A stretch of 64,000 nucleotides of DNA, taken from assembly GCA_963716135.1 (NCBI GenBank), contig OY970289.1:3968001-4032000 (forward strand). The letters are read 5' to 3'. Each line of letters opens with the position of its first letter. Position 1 is the stretch's first letter. The DNA is from CAVRAW01 sp963716135. Its GTDB lineage: Bacteria > Planctomycetota > Planctomycetia > Pirellulales > JADZDJ01. The notes below the pieces were generated by a model, which searched no databases, was not told where the DNA came from, and was given only the letters and a program-made list of their open reading frames with translations. A program made the translations under genes and the position numbers. Positions 44,947-53,872 of the stretch are shown here, in pieces.

Positions 44947-45729
44947 TCAATACCGGAAGTGCTTGATCTTTTCGCCGCGGTGGTCGATTTCGGTCATGGC
45001 TTCGATGCCGATCTCCAGATGCACGTCCGACCAATTCTGAGTGACCTTGCGGTCCGATTCCTCGGTCTTAATCCCCTCGGGCGTGTGCGGCGTGTCGGAA
45101 ACCAGCAAGAGCGCGCCGCGGGAGATTTCGTTGTAGTGGCCGACGATGAAGATGGTGGCAGTTTCCATGTCGATGCCGATGCAGGTCATTCGCTGCAGCC
45201 GGGCCAGGAATTCGCCGTCGTGCTCCCACAGGCGGCGGTTGGTGGTGTAGACCACGCCGGTACGGTAATCGAGATTGCGCTGGGCGATTTTTTCGGACAC
45301 GAACTTGTGCAGCTTGAACGAGGGCAGGGCGGGTACTTCGGGCGGAAAATATTCGTCGCTGGTGCCGTCGCGGCGGATGGCGGCGATCGGCAGGATGAAG
45401 TGGCCGATTTCGGTCGAGTCTTTCAAGCCGCCGCATTTGCCCAGGAACAACACGCCCTTGGGATGCTTGGCAGAGAGCAGGTCCATAATCGTGGCGGCGT
45501 TGGCCGAGCCGATGCCGAAATTGATGATCGTCAGGCCGGCACTATTGGTTGCCGACTGCATTGGCCGCCCTTCGCCGCAGATGTTGCATTTGAACTTCTC
45601 TGCGAATCGCTCCAGATAATACTGAAAATTCGTCAGCAGGACGTAATCGCCGAACTGATCCAGCGGCATGCCGGTATAGCGCGGCAGCCAGTTGCGGGCG
45701 ATCTCCAAACGATCTTTTATCACGGCCAT
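44947..45729 (-). CDS. AMP nucleosidase-like (PNP/UDP phosphorylase superfamily)
   Basis: A 260-residue cytoplasmic enzyme of the nucleoside phosphorylase fold. The segments INFGIGSANAATIMDLL, GVLFLGKCGGLK, IGIDMETATIFIVG and LLLVSDTPHTPEG match the C-terminal catalytic domain of AMP nucleosidase, which splits AMP to adenine and ribose 5-phosphate. The N-terminal regulatory domain of the long enterobacterial Amn is absent. ATG 45729 (MAVIKDRLEIARNW) is chosen over an upstream in-frame start that would add an arginine-rich, unlikely extension. The frame is intact. Confidence 0.85.
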   Translation of the reverse strand: MAVIKDRLEIARNWLPRYTGMPLDQFGDYVLLTNFQYYLERFAEKFKCNICGEGRPMQSATNSAGLTIINFGIGSANAATIMDLLSAKHPKGVLFLGKCGGLKDSTEIGHFILPIAAIRRDGTSDEYFPPEVPALPSFKLHKFVSEKIAQRNLDYRTGVVYTTNRRLWEHDGEFLARLQRMTCIGIDMETATIFIVGHYNEISRGALLLVSDTPHTPEGIKTEESDRKVTQNWSDVHLEIGIEAMTEIDHRGEKIKHFRY

Positions 45730-45816
45730 AGCGTTTCCATCGATTGCCTCCAGTGTAGCAAGAAAGGGGCACCAGAGGCGAGAGCGCGACGTTCGGCGAG
45801 GCACGCCGCGAACGAG

Positions 45817-47012
45817 TCACCGCGAGGTCGTCTGCGCTGCGGCTCTGGCGGACGTAGCGTCGGCCGAGCCGTTGAACATGCCCTTCAGGTCGATCGTTTT
45901 CAGCGGGCGCGACGATGACGGAGGCGGTCCAAGCGACAAATGCACCCGCAGCGTGGCAGGTTCGAAAATCATCGTTTGGATCGTGTTGCCGCCTTGATTG
46001 ACGTCGTTGAGCAGTCGGCCCACGTCGCTGACATCCAGCTTGTCGATCCGCTGGGCGGTTGTCAGCTTTGCATAGCGCGGACACATAGTATTCACCGTCA
46101 AGCCGGCGGTGCGGAAGTGATTGGTGCAGGCGCACAACCCATGGTCGGCGGGTGCCGCGCGACCGTCTTCGTGGTCATTTCCAGCACGATCGCTTGATGC
46201 CGGTCGCACAACGCCACGTTGCACATCAGCATCCGATTTTGCTGGCGGAGCAGTTTCTCGGCTTCATCGACCGTGGTGCATTCCTCCAGCACGCGGCGAA
46301 AGCAAAGATCGATCGGCGTTCCGAGCAGGTTAATTCGCGGCGAGTTTTCCGCTGAACGGTGCACTTCGAGCTGTGCCAGGCACAAGCCCGCATCGTTCAT
46401 CCCGGTAAATACTCCCACGACGCCGGGGAATGCCGCCGAGGCGAAGGCGTGTTTGCCTTGCGGCCGGTAGATGATCAGCAAGCTGTAGCGATCGAGAAAG
46501 CCGAACGTGGGAAAGTCGAGGTTGCGGCCGAACAACGGTCCATTGCCGACCGACCGCTCGCTTTCCACGGACAACGTCGAACACGCCGGCGCCTGCGATA
46601 GTTCGTACATCACGTTGCCCAGGATCAGAAAATTCAGATCGACCGCCGACGCTTGCGCCATCGTCTCCAGTTCATGGCGATGAGCTTCGGGAAACTTCGG
46701 CAGCAGCAATTGGCCGGTTTTGAACAACGCCGCGACCGGCTTGTCGAAACCAAAACCGTGCGCGAACGATTCCTGCCTGCCCGCCAGCTCGCTCAGCGGT
46801 TGCTTAAGCAAGGTGCCCAACTGCCGGCCCATTTCCTCGGGCGTGCCGCTGACCGTGACAACAGGCAAGCCTTGAACGAATTCCAGCTTGCCCGTTTGAC
46901 ACGAGCCGGCCATGAAACGCGACCCATCGGCTGCAAACGCCGACTGCCCAGCGCCGAAGACGAGCAACGCGAAGCACAATCGGGCGAATCGGCCGATCGA
47001 GCGGTCGGGCAT
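45817..47012 (-). CDS. Exported C45-type Ntn-hydrolase (acyltransferase/amidase), frameshifted
   Basis: A signal peptide (LCFALLVFGAGQSAFAADG) is followed by a C45-like (acyl-CoA:6-APA acyltransferase, AAT) domain. APACSTL supplies the N-terminal nucleophile Cys after self-cleavage, GRNLDF the usual N-x-D, and GVFTGMNDAGLCLAQLEV the next strands. The end of the protein lies in the next frame after a shift near 46150 and includes CTNHFRTAGL, the N-H-F box of the family. Total about 398 residues. Members release or transfer acyl groups from amides such as penicillins and peptides; substrate here is unknown. Confidence 0.8.
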
Positions 47013-47095
47013 CGTTTCTCTCCTGAAAGCAACGTGCGCAGAACGAGATCATTCTAACGCTTCGGGCTCAAGAGAAAAGCATCGGCAGCGCGAGA

Positions 47096-48968
47096 TCAGC
47101 GCAGGTGGGCCGTCGAGGTCGTCATCAGGCTGCCGTTGTTGGCGACGTTGAATAGCGGCCGGTAGGGATCGCAGTTGCAGCAAGCGTTGCAGCCAAAATG
47201 GTAAACAAGGTTGATTCCAAGATTCCAAGACTCTTGAGCAAAACCGTTGTGATTCGAATTGCTCGAGGGAATCAGGTAGGTAAAGCCGCCATCGATCGAC
47301 CAGCACTTGGCCAGCGGCACTTCGAAATCGACGCCCACCAACGGTCCCATTTTGTCGACGATGTCTCCCGTGTCGCCGTCGTCGTTGAAGAAGCCGACTA
47401 AGAAGCGAATGTCGCCGCCCGAACAAAAACGCCGTTGGTAGAAGAAATTGTATTGACTGACGGTTTCGGCGAAATTCGCGTCCATCACGCCGGTTCCAAA
47501 CCAAAAGCCCACTTCGTTGCGACAATCGCAAAGCCAACTAATCTCAGCTCGAATCTGCCCCACGTCGAACGTGTCGGCGGCATTGAAGTCGTTATGCAGC
47601 CAGTCGTACACTACGCCGTATTGCAGGCCTTCGCAGCAATCGGGGCGATGAAACAAGCCGGCCGTGAGGAAGATTTGCGTGCGGGCGTCGGGAGTGCTCG
47701 CGGTGCCAAATAAGTCGCTTTGCGTCGCTTCGAAACCAACCTGTCCATTCAGGCCCATCCGCCTCACGATCGGCATCGCCCAGTTCACGCCTTGCTGGAA
47801 TCCGAAATTGTGAGTAGACGGTCCCGTCAAATTGATGTCGGACGGCACTTTAAAACTGTGCACGCCGCCGTACACCGTCAATTCCTTGGTCCAGTACCAA
47901 TCGTTGCAGGAATTTGCATACGGACCGATTCCTAAGCAGCGGTCGATCGGCGCCAGAAACCACGGGCGGCCATAGGGGCTGCAGCAATTCCCGCCACAAC
48001 CGCCGCCGTAGCCGCCGCCATCGCAACCGCCGCCACCACATCCTCCACCCGAGCCGCCGCAACAACCGCTGCCGCAATTATTTCCACAACCGCCGCCGCC
48101 GCAGCACATCGAATAATGTTTGCCGAAACCGCAGCCGTGCTGACCGGAGCACGCGCAAGAACAATCGTTGCAAAACGGATTGGTGTATCCGTCGCAGCCG
48201 CAACCGGTCGGGAACGGGCCGCCCATCATCGGGCCTCCTTCGCCCATCATCTGACCGTCGCTGCCGTCGCCGCCGTTTTCATATTGAATCGGGCCCCACG
48301 TCACCGGGCCCGCTTGCGTAGCCGGGCCTGGCATCGGGCCGTTCTGAATGGTTGCGCCCGGCATCATCGAGCGAGAACGCTGCATCGGCGTGCCGGGCAT
48401 GATCGTCTCGCCCCCGTTGAGTTGGCCGACCAATACCTTATTGCCCTCGATGAACACTGCCTTGGGCGAAGGGTGCATCGCTTCCGAAGCGCCGGAGCCG
48501 GTCACGACCGAACGAATCGGGCGTTGCACTTGCACTGGCGCCTCATTGGCGGAGGCATCGGAAAGCATCTCGTCCTGCGGTGCATCGCTCTGGAAATTGC
48601 GATTCGACTGACGATCGTATTGGCGGTCGTATTGACGGCCCTCGTATCCCGTTTGCGAAACGGAATTCTGATTTCCGTATTGGTTCCACTGCTGTTGCGC
48701 ACTGTTGTTGCGCGGCGCGGCATAATGCGGCTGCTGGTAGCTCGGAGCGTTTTGATAGTTGCGCTGATTGTTGTTTTGATAATTCGCCGGCGTCGGTTGA
48801 AAGTTGCCGTACTCGTTGTATCCGACCTGGCGGTTGTCGGAACGCTCGCCGGGAAACAGCATGCGACTGAGATCCATCTGCGCGGACTGTCTGGGCGAGG
48901 GACATGACCATCCCGAAAGCGCCCAGCGCGACGATCGATCTCGCAAGTTTCCCGATTCCGCTACGCAT
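47096..48968 (-). CDS. Exported Cys/Gly-rich envelope protein with C-terminal beta-barrel-like domain, frameshifted
   Basis: ATG 48968 gives a signal peptide (SIVALGAFGMVMSLAQTVRA) in one frame; the mature protein follows after a shift near 48888. The first 180 residues are Asn/Gln/Tyr-rich and look disordered (NYQNNNQRNYQNAPSYQQ). A region of about 90 residues is a dense Cys/Gly cluster with more than 20 Cys (for example CNDCSCACSGQHGCG and GCGNNCGSGCCGG). The last 290 residues have alternating strand patterns (LTVYGGVHSFKVPSDINL, GFWFGTGVMDANFAET), as in outer-membrane beta-barrels of planctomycetes. A disulfide-linked surface protein is the likely role. Confidence 0.8.
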
Positions 48969-49120
48969 CCTTGCAAATCCAAGTGTCCAAAGATAAGGAC
49001 ATAATGCGGCACTAAGGTGTGCCCGCGGTTCTATCGGGGTTTGCCCAGGCGGAACTTTCGGAAAAGTTTCTGGAACCCGAAAAGTTTGCGCAGATTACCG
49101 CCGGCATGCTAGCGGTGGCA

Positions 49121-50272
49121 TCAGACGAAAGCTTTGGCGAGAGCCTGATCGAGATCGTCGCGCAGGTCTTCGAATGCTTCGAGCCCCACAGAAAGGCGCA
49201 CTAATCCGTCGGAAATGCCATGCGCGCGGCGATCGGCGGCATCGTAGCTGGCATGCGACATCGAGGCGGGTTGCTCGATCAGCGACTCGACCGCGCCCAA
49301 ACTCACCGCAAGTTGAAATAGCTTCGTCGATTCAGCCACTCGCTTGGCGGCGTCGAAGCTATCTCCCAAATCAAAGCTGAGCATCGCGCCAAATCCGCCG
49401 TGCATCTGACGCTTCGCAACTTCGTGCCCCGGTTGAGTCGGCAAGCCAGGATACAGCACTCGCTTCACTCGCGGGTGCTTAGTCAACCATTCAGCCAATT
49501 GTTGCGCGGTGCGGCAGTGCTCGCGCATGCGCAGCTCCAAGGTTTTCAGGCCGCGCGAACATAGATACGATTCCCAGGGCGCATGCACTGCGCCGGTGGC
49601 GTTCTGAATGAAATACAAGCGATCGAACAGTTCTTTATCTTTCACTACTAGTGCCCCGCCGAGCAAATCGCTGTGCCCGCCGATGTATTTGGTGGTCGAA
49701 TGCATCACGATGTTCGCCCCCAGCTCCAGCGGCCGAGTAAGCGCCGGCGTGGCAAACGTGCTATCGACTCCAAGCAATACTCTACGGCTGGAAGCGAGTT
49801 TCGCACAGGCGGCGATATCGGTGATCGACAGCAGCGGGTTGCCGGGGCTTTCGATCCACAGCAATTTGGTTTGCGCCGTCAAGGCGGCTTCGACTGCTTT
49901 TAGATCGGTGGTATTCACTAGCGATACCTTCAATCCGGCCGGCTGTGCGATCTTGTGCAACAGGCGATACGTGCCGCCGTAAATGTCGCTGCCGGCCAGA
50001 ATATGGTCGCCCGGCTTGAAGAGCATCGTCACGCAATGAATGGCGGCCATGCCGGCGGAGAAGGCCAAACCGCCGATGCCCGATTCCAAATCCGCCAGCG
50101 TCGTTTCGAACGCTTTGCGCGTCGGATTCCCGCTGCGGGTGTAATCGAACTCGCCCCACACGCCGGCGCCCGGCTGGACATAAGTCGACGAAATGTGGAT
50201 CGGCGGAGTGACCGCGCCGGTCTGCGGATCGCGCTGGTTGCCGACGTGGATGGCCCGAGTCCTGAATTCCAT
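49121..50272 (-). CDS. Cystathionine lyase-type PLP enzyme (Cys/Met metabolism)
   Basis: A 383-residue PLP enzyme of the trans-sulfuration family. Lys195 in HSTTKYIGG binds PLP; YTRSGNPTR and SAGMAAIHC frame the cofactor phosphate site; ESPGNPLL and DSTFATPAL are family signatures. The position 12 bases after a cystathionine gamma-synthase gene suggests it splits cystathionine, as a beta-lyase (MetC-like, to homocysteine) or gamma-lyase. Sequence alone does not separate these, and methionine gamma-lyase activity is also possible. The frame is intact. Confidence 0.9.
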   Translation of the reverse strand: MEFRTRAIHVGNQRDPQTGAVTPPIHISSTYVQPGAGVWGEFDYTRSGNPTRKAFETTLADLESGIGGLAFSAGMAAIHCVTMLFKPGDHILAGSDIYGGTYRLLHKIAQPAGLKVSLVNTTDLKAVEAALTAQTKLLWIESPGNPLLSITDIAACAKLASSRRVLLGVDSTFATPALTRPLELGANIVMHSTTKYIGGHSDLLGGALVVKDKELFDRLYFIQNATGAVHAPWESYLCSRGLKTLELRMREHCRTAQQLAEWLTKHPRVKRVLYPGLPTQPGHEVAKRQMHGGFGAMLSFDLGDSFDAAKRVAESTKLFQLAVSLGAVESLIEQPASMSHASYDAADRRAHGISDGLVRLSVGLEAFEDLRDDLDQALAKAFV

Positions 50273-50284
50273 GAGCGCTCCGTG

Positions 50285-51562
50285 TCACGCTTCGAGCGCT
50301 TGCTTTAAGTCCGCCAACAGGTCTTCTGAATTCTCGATGCCGCAGGATAGGCGGATCATGTTGTCGTAAATGCCGTACTGCCGGCGCTCTTCGGGCGAGC
50401 ATTCGTAATAGCTCATCACCAGCGGCTGTTCGATGAGCGATTCGACGCCGCCCAGGCTCGGCGCAATCCGCGGAATGCGCACTCGATCGACGATCTTGGC
50501 GGTCTGGCGCCAATCGGCGTTCTTCACTAGAAACGTGACCAGGCCGCCGAAACCCCGCATTGTGCGCTTGGCCACCTCGTAATATTTGTGCGATGGCAAT
50601 CCCGGATAAAACACCTTTTCGATGCGCGGGTGCGATTCCAAGTATTGCGCAACCGCCAGCCCGTTTTCGTTCTGCCGCTGCATGCGTAGCTCGAACGTTT
50701 TCAAACCGCGCTGCAGCAAGTAGATATTCTGCGGCGAATTGATTGCACCGGTGATGCCTCGCAGTTTGCGGACCGGTTCCAGCTTCTCGGCGGTGCTGAT
50801 GAGCGTACCGGCCAGCAAATCGTTGTGGCCGCCCAGGTATTTGGTGGCCGAATGCAAGACGTAATCGATCCCGGCGGCCAGCGGCCGGATGTTGTAGGGA
50901 GTGCCCAGCGTGGCATCGATCAGCGTTTCGATATTGTTCCGCCGGCCGATGTCGGCGAACCGCTCCAAATCAATTACGCTGAGGTGCGGGTTGGTGGGCG
51001 ATTCGCTCAACAGCAGGCGAGTCAACGGCGTGATCGCCGCTTCCATAGCGTCGTAATCGCACGCCGGAACATGCCGCGTGACGATCCCGAAGCGAGACAA
51101 GTACTTGAGGCAAAATTCGCGGCTGCGGTGGTAACATTCGTCGAAAAAGACGATCTCGTCGCCAGCTTTCAGCTTCGACAACAGCAAAACCACCAGGGCC
51201 GACATGCCGGTGGAGAAGAGCAGGGCGGATTCGCCCCCCTCCAGCGCCGCCAACTTGCGCTCGACGACGCGCTCGCTGGGATTGCCGTAGCGGCCGTATT
51301 CTTCGCGCTCCTGCTTCTGCTCGATGTAATCGATGACCGACTGCGTGTCGGCAAACGTGTAGGTGGCGGCAGGATAAATCGGATCGGTGATCGAGTTGCC
51401 AACTTTCTGACGATCTTCGCCGCCGTGTACCGAAAGTGTCGAAGGGCCTAGCTCTCCCGTTGCGCCCGGTTTCACGGGAGCGCCTTCATTGGCCGCGGAA
51501 GTTGGATCGGTAGGCTTCGACTTGGGCTTGGCCGGTTCTTTGGTCATTGGTTTGGTTGCCAT
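50285..51562 (-). CDS. metB: Cystathionine gamma-synthase, plant-like type
   Basis: CGS joins an activated homoserine with cysteine to give cystathionine, the entry to methionine by trans-sulfuration. The 425-residue product has an N-terminal Lys/Pro/Thr-rich extension of about 40 residues, then the enzyme core. PLP-binding Lys241 is in HSATKYLGGHNDLLAG; YGRYGNPS, DECYHRSREF, ESPTNPHLSVIDLE and the ending IAPSLGGVESLIEQPLVMSY closely follow the plant-type CGS pattern. DATLGTPYN replaces the usual T-F-A-T-P. ATG 51562 is the best start. A hairpin (GGAGC/GCTCC, 51568-51585) covers the ribosome site, and an attenuator-like element lies upstream. Confidence 0.88.
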   Translation of the reverse strand: MATKPMTKEPAKPKSKPTDPTSAANEGAPVKPGATGELGPSTLSVHGGEDRQKVGNSITDPIYPAATYTFADTQSVIDYIEQKQEREEYGRYGNPSERVVERKLAALEGGESALLFSTGMSALVVLLLSKLKAGDEIVFFDECYHRSREFCLKYLSRFGIVTRHVPACDYDAMEAAITPLTRLLLSESPTNPHLSVIDLERFADIGRRNNIETLIDATLGTPYNIRPLAAGIDYVLHSATKYLGGHNDLLAGTLISTAEKLEPVRKLRGITGAINSPQNIYLLQRGLKTFELRMQRQNENGLAVAQYLESHPRIEKVFYPGLPSHKYYEVAKRTMRGFGGLVTFLVKNADWRQTAKIVDRVRIPRIAPSLGGVESLIEQPLVMSYYECSPEERRQYGIYDNMIRLSCGIENSEDLLADLKQALEA

Positions 51563-51638
51563 GATCTTGCGGAGCCGTTGGCAGCTCCCCACGTTGAGGA
51601 AAAAATGTCTTCTCGCTGCGGGAAGTTGCCGGACCAAC

Positions 51639-51676
51639 AAAAAAAGCCGCCTGTGGCATAATGCACCACAGGCGGC
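51639..51676 (-). terminator. Strong intrinsic terminator in the metB leader (possible attenuator)
   Basis: GCCGCCTGTGG and CCACAGGCGGC form an 11-bp perfect stem around TGCATTATG, followed by seven T residues. It lies 77 bases before the metB start and 179 bases after the upstream gene's stop, so it is either that gene's terminator or, together with the element at 51688-51743, an attenuator of metB. Confidence 0.85.
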
Positions 51677-51687
51677 TTTCATGTTCT

Positions 51688-51743
51688 GGTTTAGGCTTTA
51701 TCGCGCCGAGCGGCTCCAATGAGCGGGCTCAAATTCACGCGAT
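51688..51743 (-). promoter_or_regulatory. Candidate SAM-II-like riboswitch aptamer
   Basis: On the minus strand, ATCGCG (51743-51738) can pair with CGCGAT (51705-51700). The loop strand TTTGAGC (51733-51727) can form a pseudoknot with GCCTAAA (51696-51690) with one mismatch. SAM-II RNAs have this order: stem, U-rich loop, stem, then an A-rich strand ending near GCTAAA that pairs back. It sits directly before a strong terminator and upstream of methionine genes. The match was found by eye and is not proof. Confidence 0.4.
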
Positions 51744-51854
51744 GGCTCTTTAGCAGTTCTGAAGGCTGCAAGCGGCCGCAAATCCCGTTACCCAAGATTG
51801 TAATGTGCCGCCAATGCGGTCGCAAGCCTGGTGGCTTTTTCCGCAATTGCGTCG

Positions 51855-52734
51855 CTAAAACTTCAAATCGGGCAGGCTGCCGACGCCGCTGAGCGATTTC
51901 AACAGGGTCGTTTTGGCCGCTTTCAGTGAACCTGCAATCGACTTGGCCAGGATGTCGAAATTGAAAGTATGCTTGAAGTTCGACGACGTCGAATCAAAGC
52001 AATTCAGGGCGGTTGCCATGATATCGCCCGAATCGTTGCCGCCGCAGAACTTGGCGTCGTTGGCATTGCAATGGACCACGGCCACCAGGTCGAAGCCGGC
52101 GCCGGTATCGACGTTCATACAGTTGCTGGCGCAGCACGTCGAGCACGCCGACAAAGTCGATTCCTTTGCCCGTGCACAATGACAGATTATCGCAATGGAT
52201 TCCGGCGAGAAATACCAGGTCCATCCCATCGCCCGTGTCGAAACTGGCTGTCGAACAACCTGGCGAATACGAGCTGGTGCTTACGCTGTAAGGCGTGGAA
52301 GTTTGACACGTCGTGACGCCGACTGCCACCAGCAGGTCGTTGCCGACGCCGGTGGTGACGCAAACGTTTGCTGCGGTAAGGTGCAACAACACCACGGCGT
52401 CGTTGCCCTTGCTCGTGTCCACGCAGAGATCGCCAGGCAAGCAGCCGTTTAAGAATGCCACCACGTCGTTGCCGCAGTCGAGCTTCGCGCAGATCGAGCA
52501 AACGTTGCAAAACGTGGCCGATTTCTGCCCGCAGATTTTGGTTCCCAGCAAACCCGTAACGCACCAATCGCCGGAACTCAGTTGCTTGACGGCGATGATG
52601 TTGTTCTTGGTGTCGCCGCAAAGTTGAAGACAGCCGCCCGAAAGGCTGGCGGTCACATTGCCGGCCATCATCATGCGGTTTTCGAGGGTTTCGAACCGGC
52701 GAGTTCGGCGGTGATAGCTTCTGGTAGATCTCAT
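51855..52734 (-). CDS. Exported Cys-rich beta-roll protein with planctomycete N-terminal motif, frameshifted
   Basis: The N-terminus RRTRRFETLENRMMMAGNV is the R-F-E-x-L-E-x-R motif that starts many secreted planctomycete proteins. The body is a series of about 25-30 residue repeats with a T-G-x-G-x-D core: DCGNDVVAFLN, TSKGNDAVVLLH, TGVGNDLLVAVG, TGDGMDLVFLAG, TGKGIDFVGVLD, TGAGFDLVAVVH. These look like a right-handed beta-roll with acidic turns. Cys residues are frequent. The last third is in another frame; the shift is near 52138 in CTGCGCCAGC. The joined length is about 292 residues. It may be an envelope or matrix protein; a longer relative lies at 62963-64000. Confidence 0.75.
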
Positions 52735-53071
52735 GACGCTACTCCGTTTTCGTGCGAAGAGATGGCTGAGAAATGAGCCCTGATAATCTGAGGAATATAC
52801 AAGGATCACAAAATACAGGAAGACTCTAACGGCGGAAAATTGTGGATTACGGCAATTTAGCGGAAAAACCTGACAAGCGGGGGTACGGTGGCTGATTTGT
52901 CGACCGTCCTCTGAGCCCGCAGAAGCGTGCCGTTTTCCTCCCTTTACACCGGCGCCCATGCAATGCCGCGGAGCCTGTCTTGACGGTTTCCGCTGAAATT
53001 GGGACAAGTCTGCCCCGCGCACCTCTGGCGTGTGCCTCCTGCATGCGCGTCCATCGAGCAAGGATGCCCTT
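52735..53071. other. 337-bp divergent region, no gene supported
   Basis: It lies between the beta-roll gene (-) and the glycine-zipper lipoprotein gene (+). The half next to the beta-roll gene is A+T-rich and likely holds its promoter. No hairpin or small gene stands out. Confidence 0.5.
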
Positions 53072-53661
53072 ATGACCCGCCCCGTCACGGCCTGGTTACT
53101 CGTTGTCACTGCACTGGTCTTTGCGTCGCAAAGCGGGTGTCGCTCGCCGTACTATGCCGACCAGGGAGCGCTGGCCGGCGGATTAGGGGGCGCCGGGTTG
53201 GGCGCCTTGGTCGGTAGCGCGAGCGGAAATGCCGGCGCGGGTGCGGCCATCGGCGCCGTGGCGGGCGCCGTTACAGGCGGCGCGGTGGGCGGCGCGCTGG
53301 ACGACATCGAAGCGCGAATCGTGCGCAAATCGCGGCCCAAATGGGACGTGCCCCGCCCCCCGGCGCCGTGAACGTGACCGACGTGGTGGCAATGTCGCGC
53401 GCCGGCGTCAACGATCAATTGATTGTCAATCATCTCAACGCCAACGGATTGGCCCGGCCGCTAGTGGCCAACGACGTCATCTATCTGCAGCAGAACGGCA
53501 TCAACCCAGGCGTGATCGACGCCATGCAACGAACTCGCGTCGCTGTGTCGGCGCAACCGGCCGCGGTCGTCGTGCCCGGCGCACCTCCGCCGCCTCCCAC
53601 GACCGTCTTTGTAGCCAGCCCCGGTTTCTACTACGGCCCCGGCTGCCACCGTGGATGGTGA
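53072..53661 (+). CDS. Glycine-zipper lipoprotein, frameshifted
   Basis: A lipoprotein signal ends in SQSGC (lipid Cys at about 23). A glycine-zipper follows, with G/A every fourth residue (GALAGGLGGAGLGALVGSAS, AGAAIGAVAGAVTGGAVGG), forming a two-helix membrane hairpin. After a frame change near 53325 the second half is a small soluble domain (VTDVVAMSRAGVNDQLIVNHL ... QNGINPGVIDAMQRT) and a Pro-rich tail. The joined length is about 196 residues. Such proteins insert in the outer membrane or stabilise the envelope. Stop at 53659-53661. Confidence 0.8.
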
Positions 53662-53669
53662 GCCGTCAT

Positions 53670-53754
53670 CCGTTGTCAGTTTTCCGTTGCCAGTTGCAGA
53701 CTATGGCAAACCTAATGCAACGGACCACGGACAAAGAACAACGGACCAACAACA
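53670..53754. repeat. Two short arrays of 7-bp repeats
   Basis: 53670-53697 reads CCGTTGT, CAGTTTT, CCGTTGC, CAGTTGC, an alternating pair of 7-mers. 53720-53754 reads ACGGACC, ACGGACA, AAGAACA, ACGGACC, AACAACA. Both lie between the glycine-zipper gene and the degP terminator. Confidence 0.65.
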
Positions 53755-53780
53755 AAAAAAGCCCCGCGTCCTTGCGGGGC
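53754..53780 (-). terminator. Rho-independent terminator of degP
   Basis: On the minus strand GCCCCGC pairs with GCGGGGC around a 6-base loop, followed by seven T residues. It lies about 90 bases past the degP stop. Confidence 0.85.
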
Positions 53781-53872
53781 TGAGGTGAGCCAGGGCTCGT
53801 GGGTACCCGGGCTCGTGGGGTGCGGTGGAAAAACCGGCCCGGCCCCCTCATGACGGGGCCGGACCGTGGCAA

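Noticed and set aside
44920..45918. 332-codon plus-strand frame opposite AMP nucleosidase
   Set aside because: Shadow of the nucleosidase gene; no start signal or known motif.
51563..51850. SAM-I (S-box) riboswitch before metB
   Set aside because: The conserved S-box core (the GGAGGGA-type junction and kink-turn) is not present; only a SAM-II-like pseudoknot is possible.
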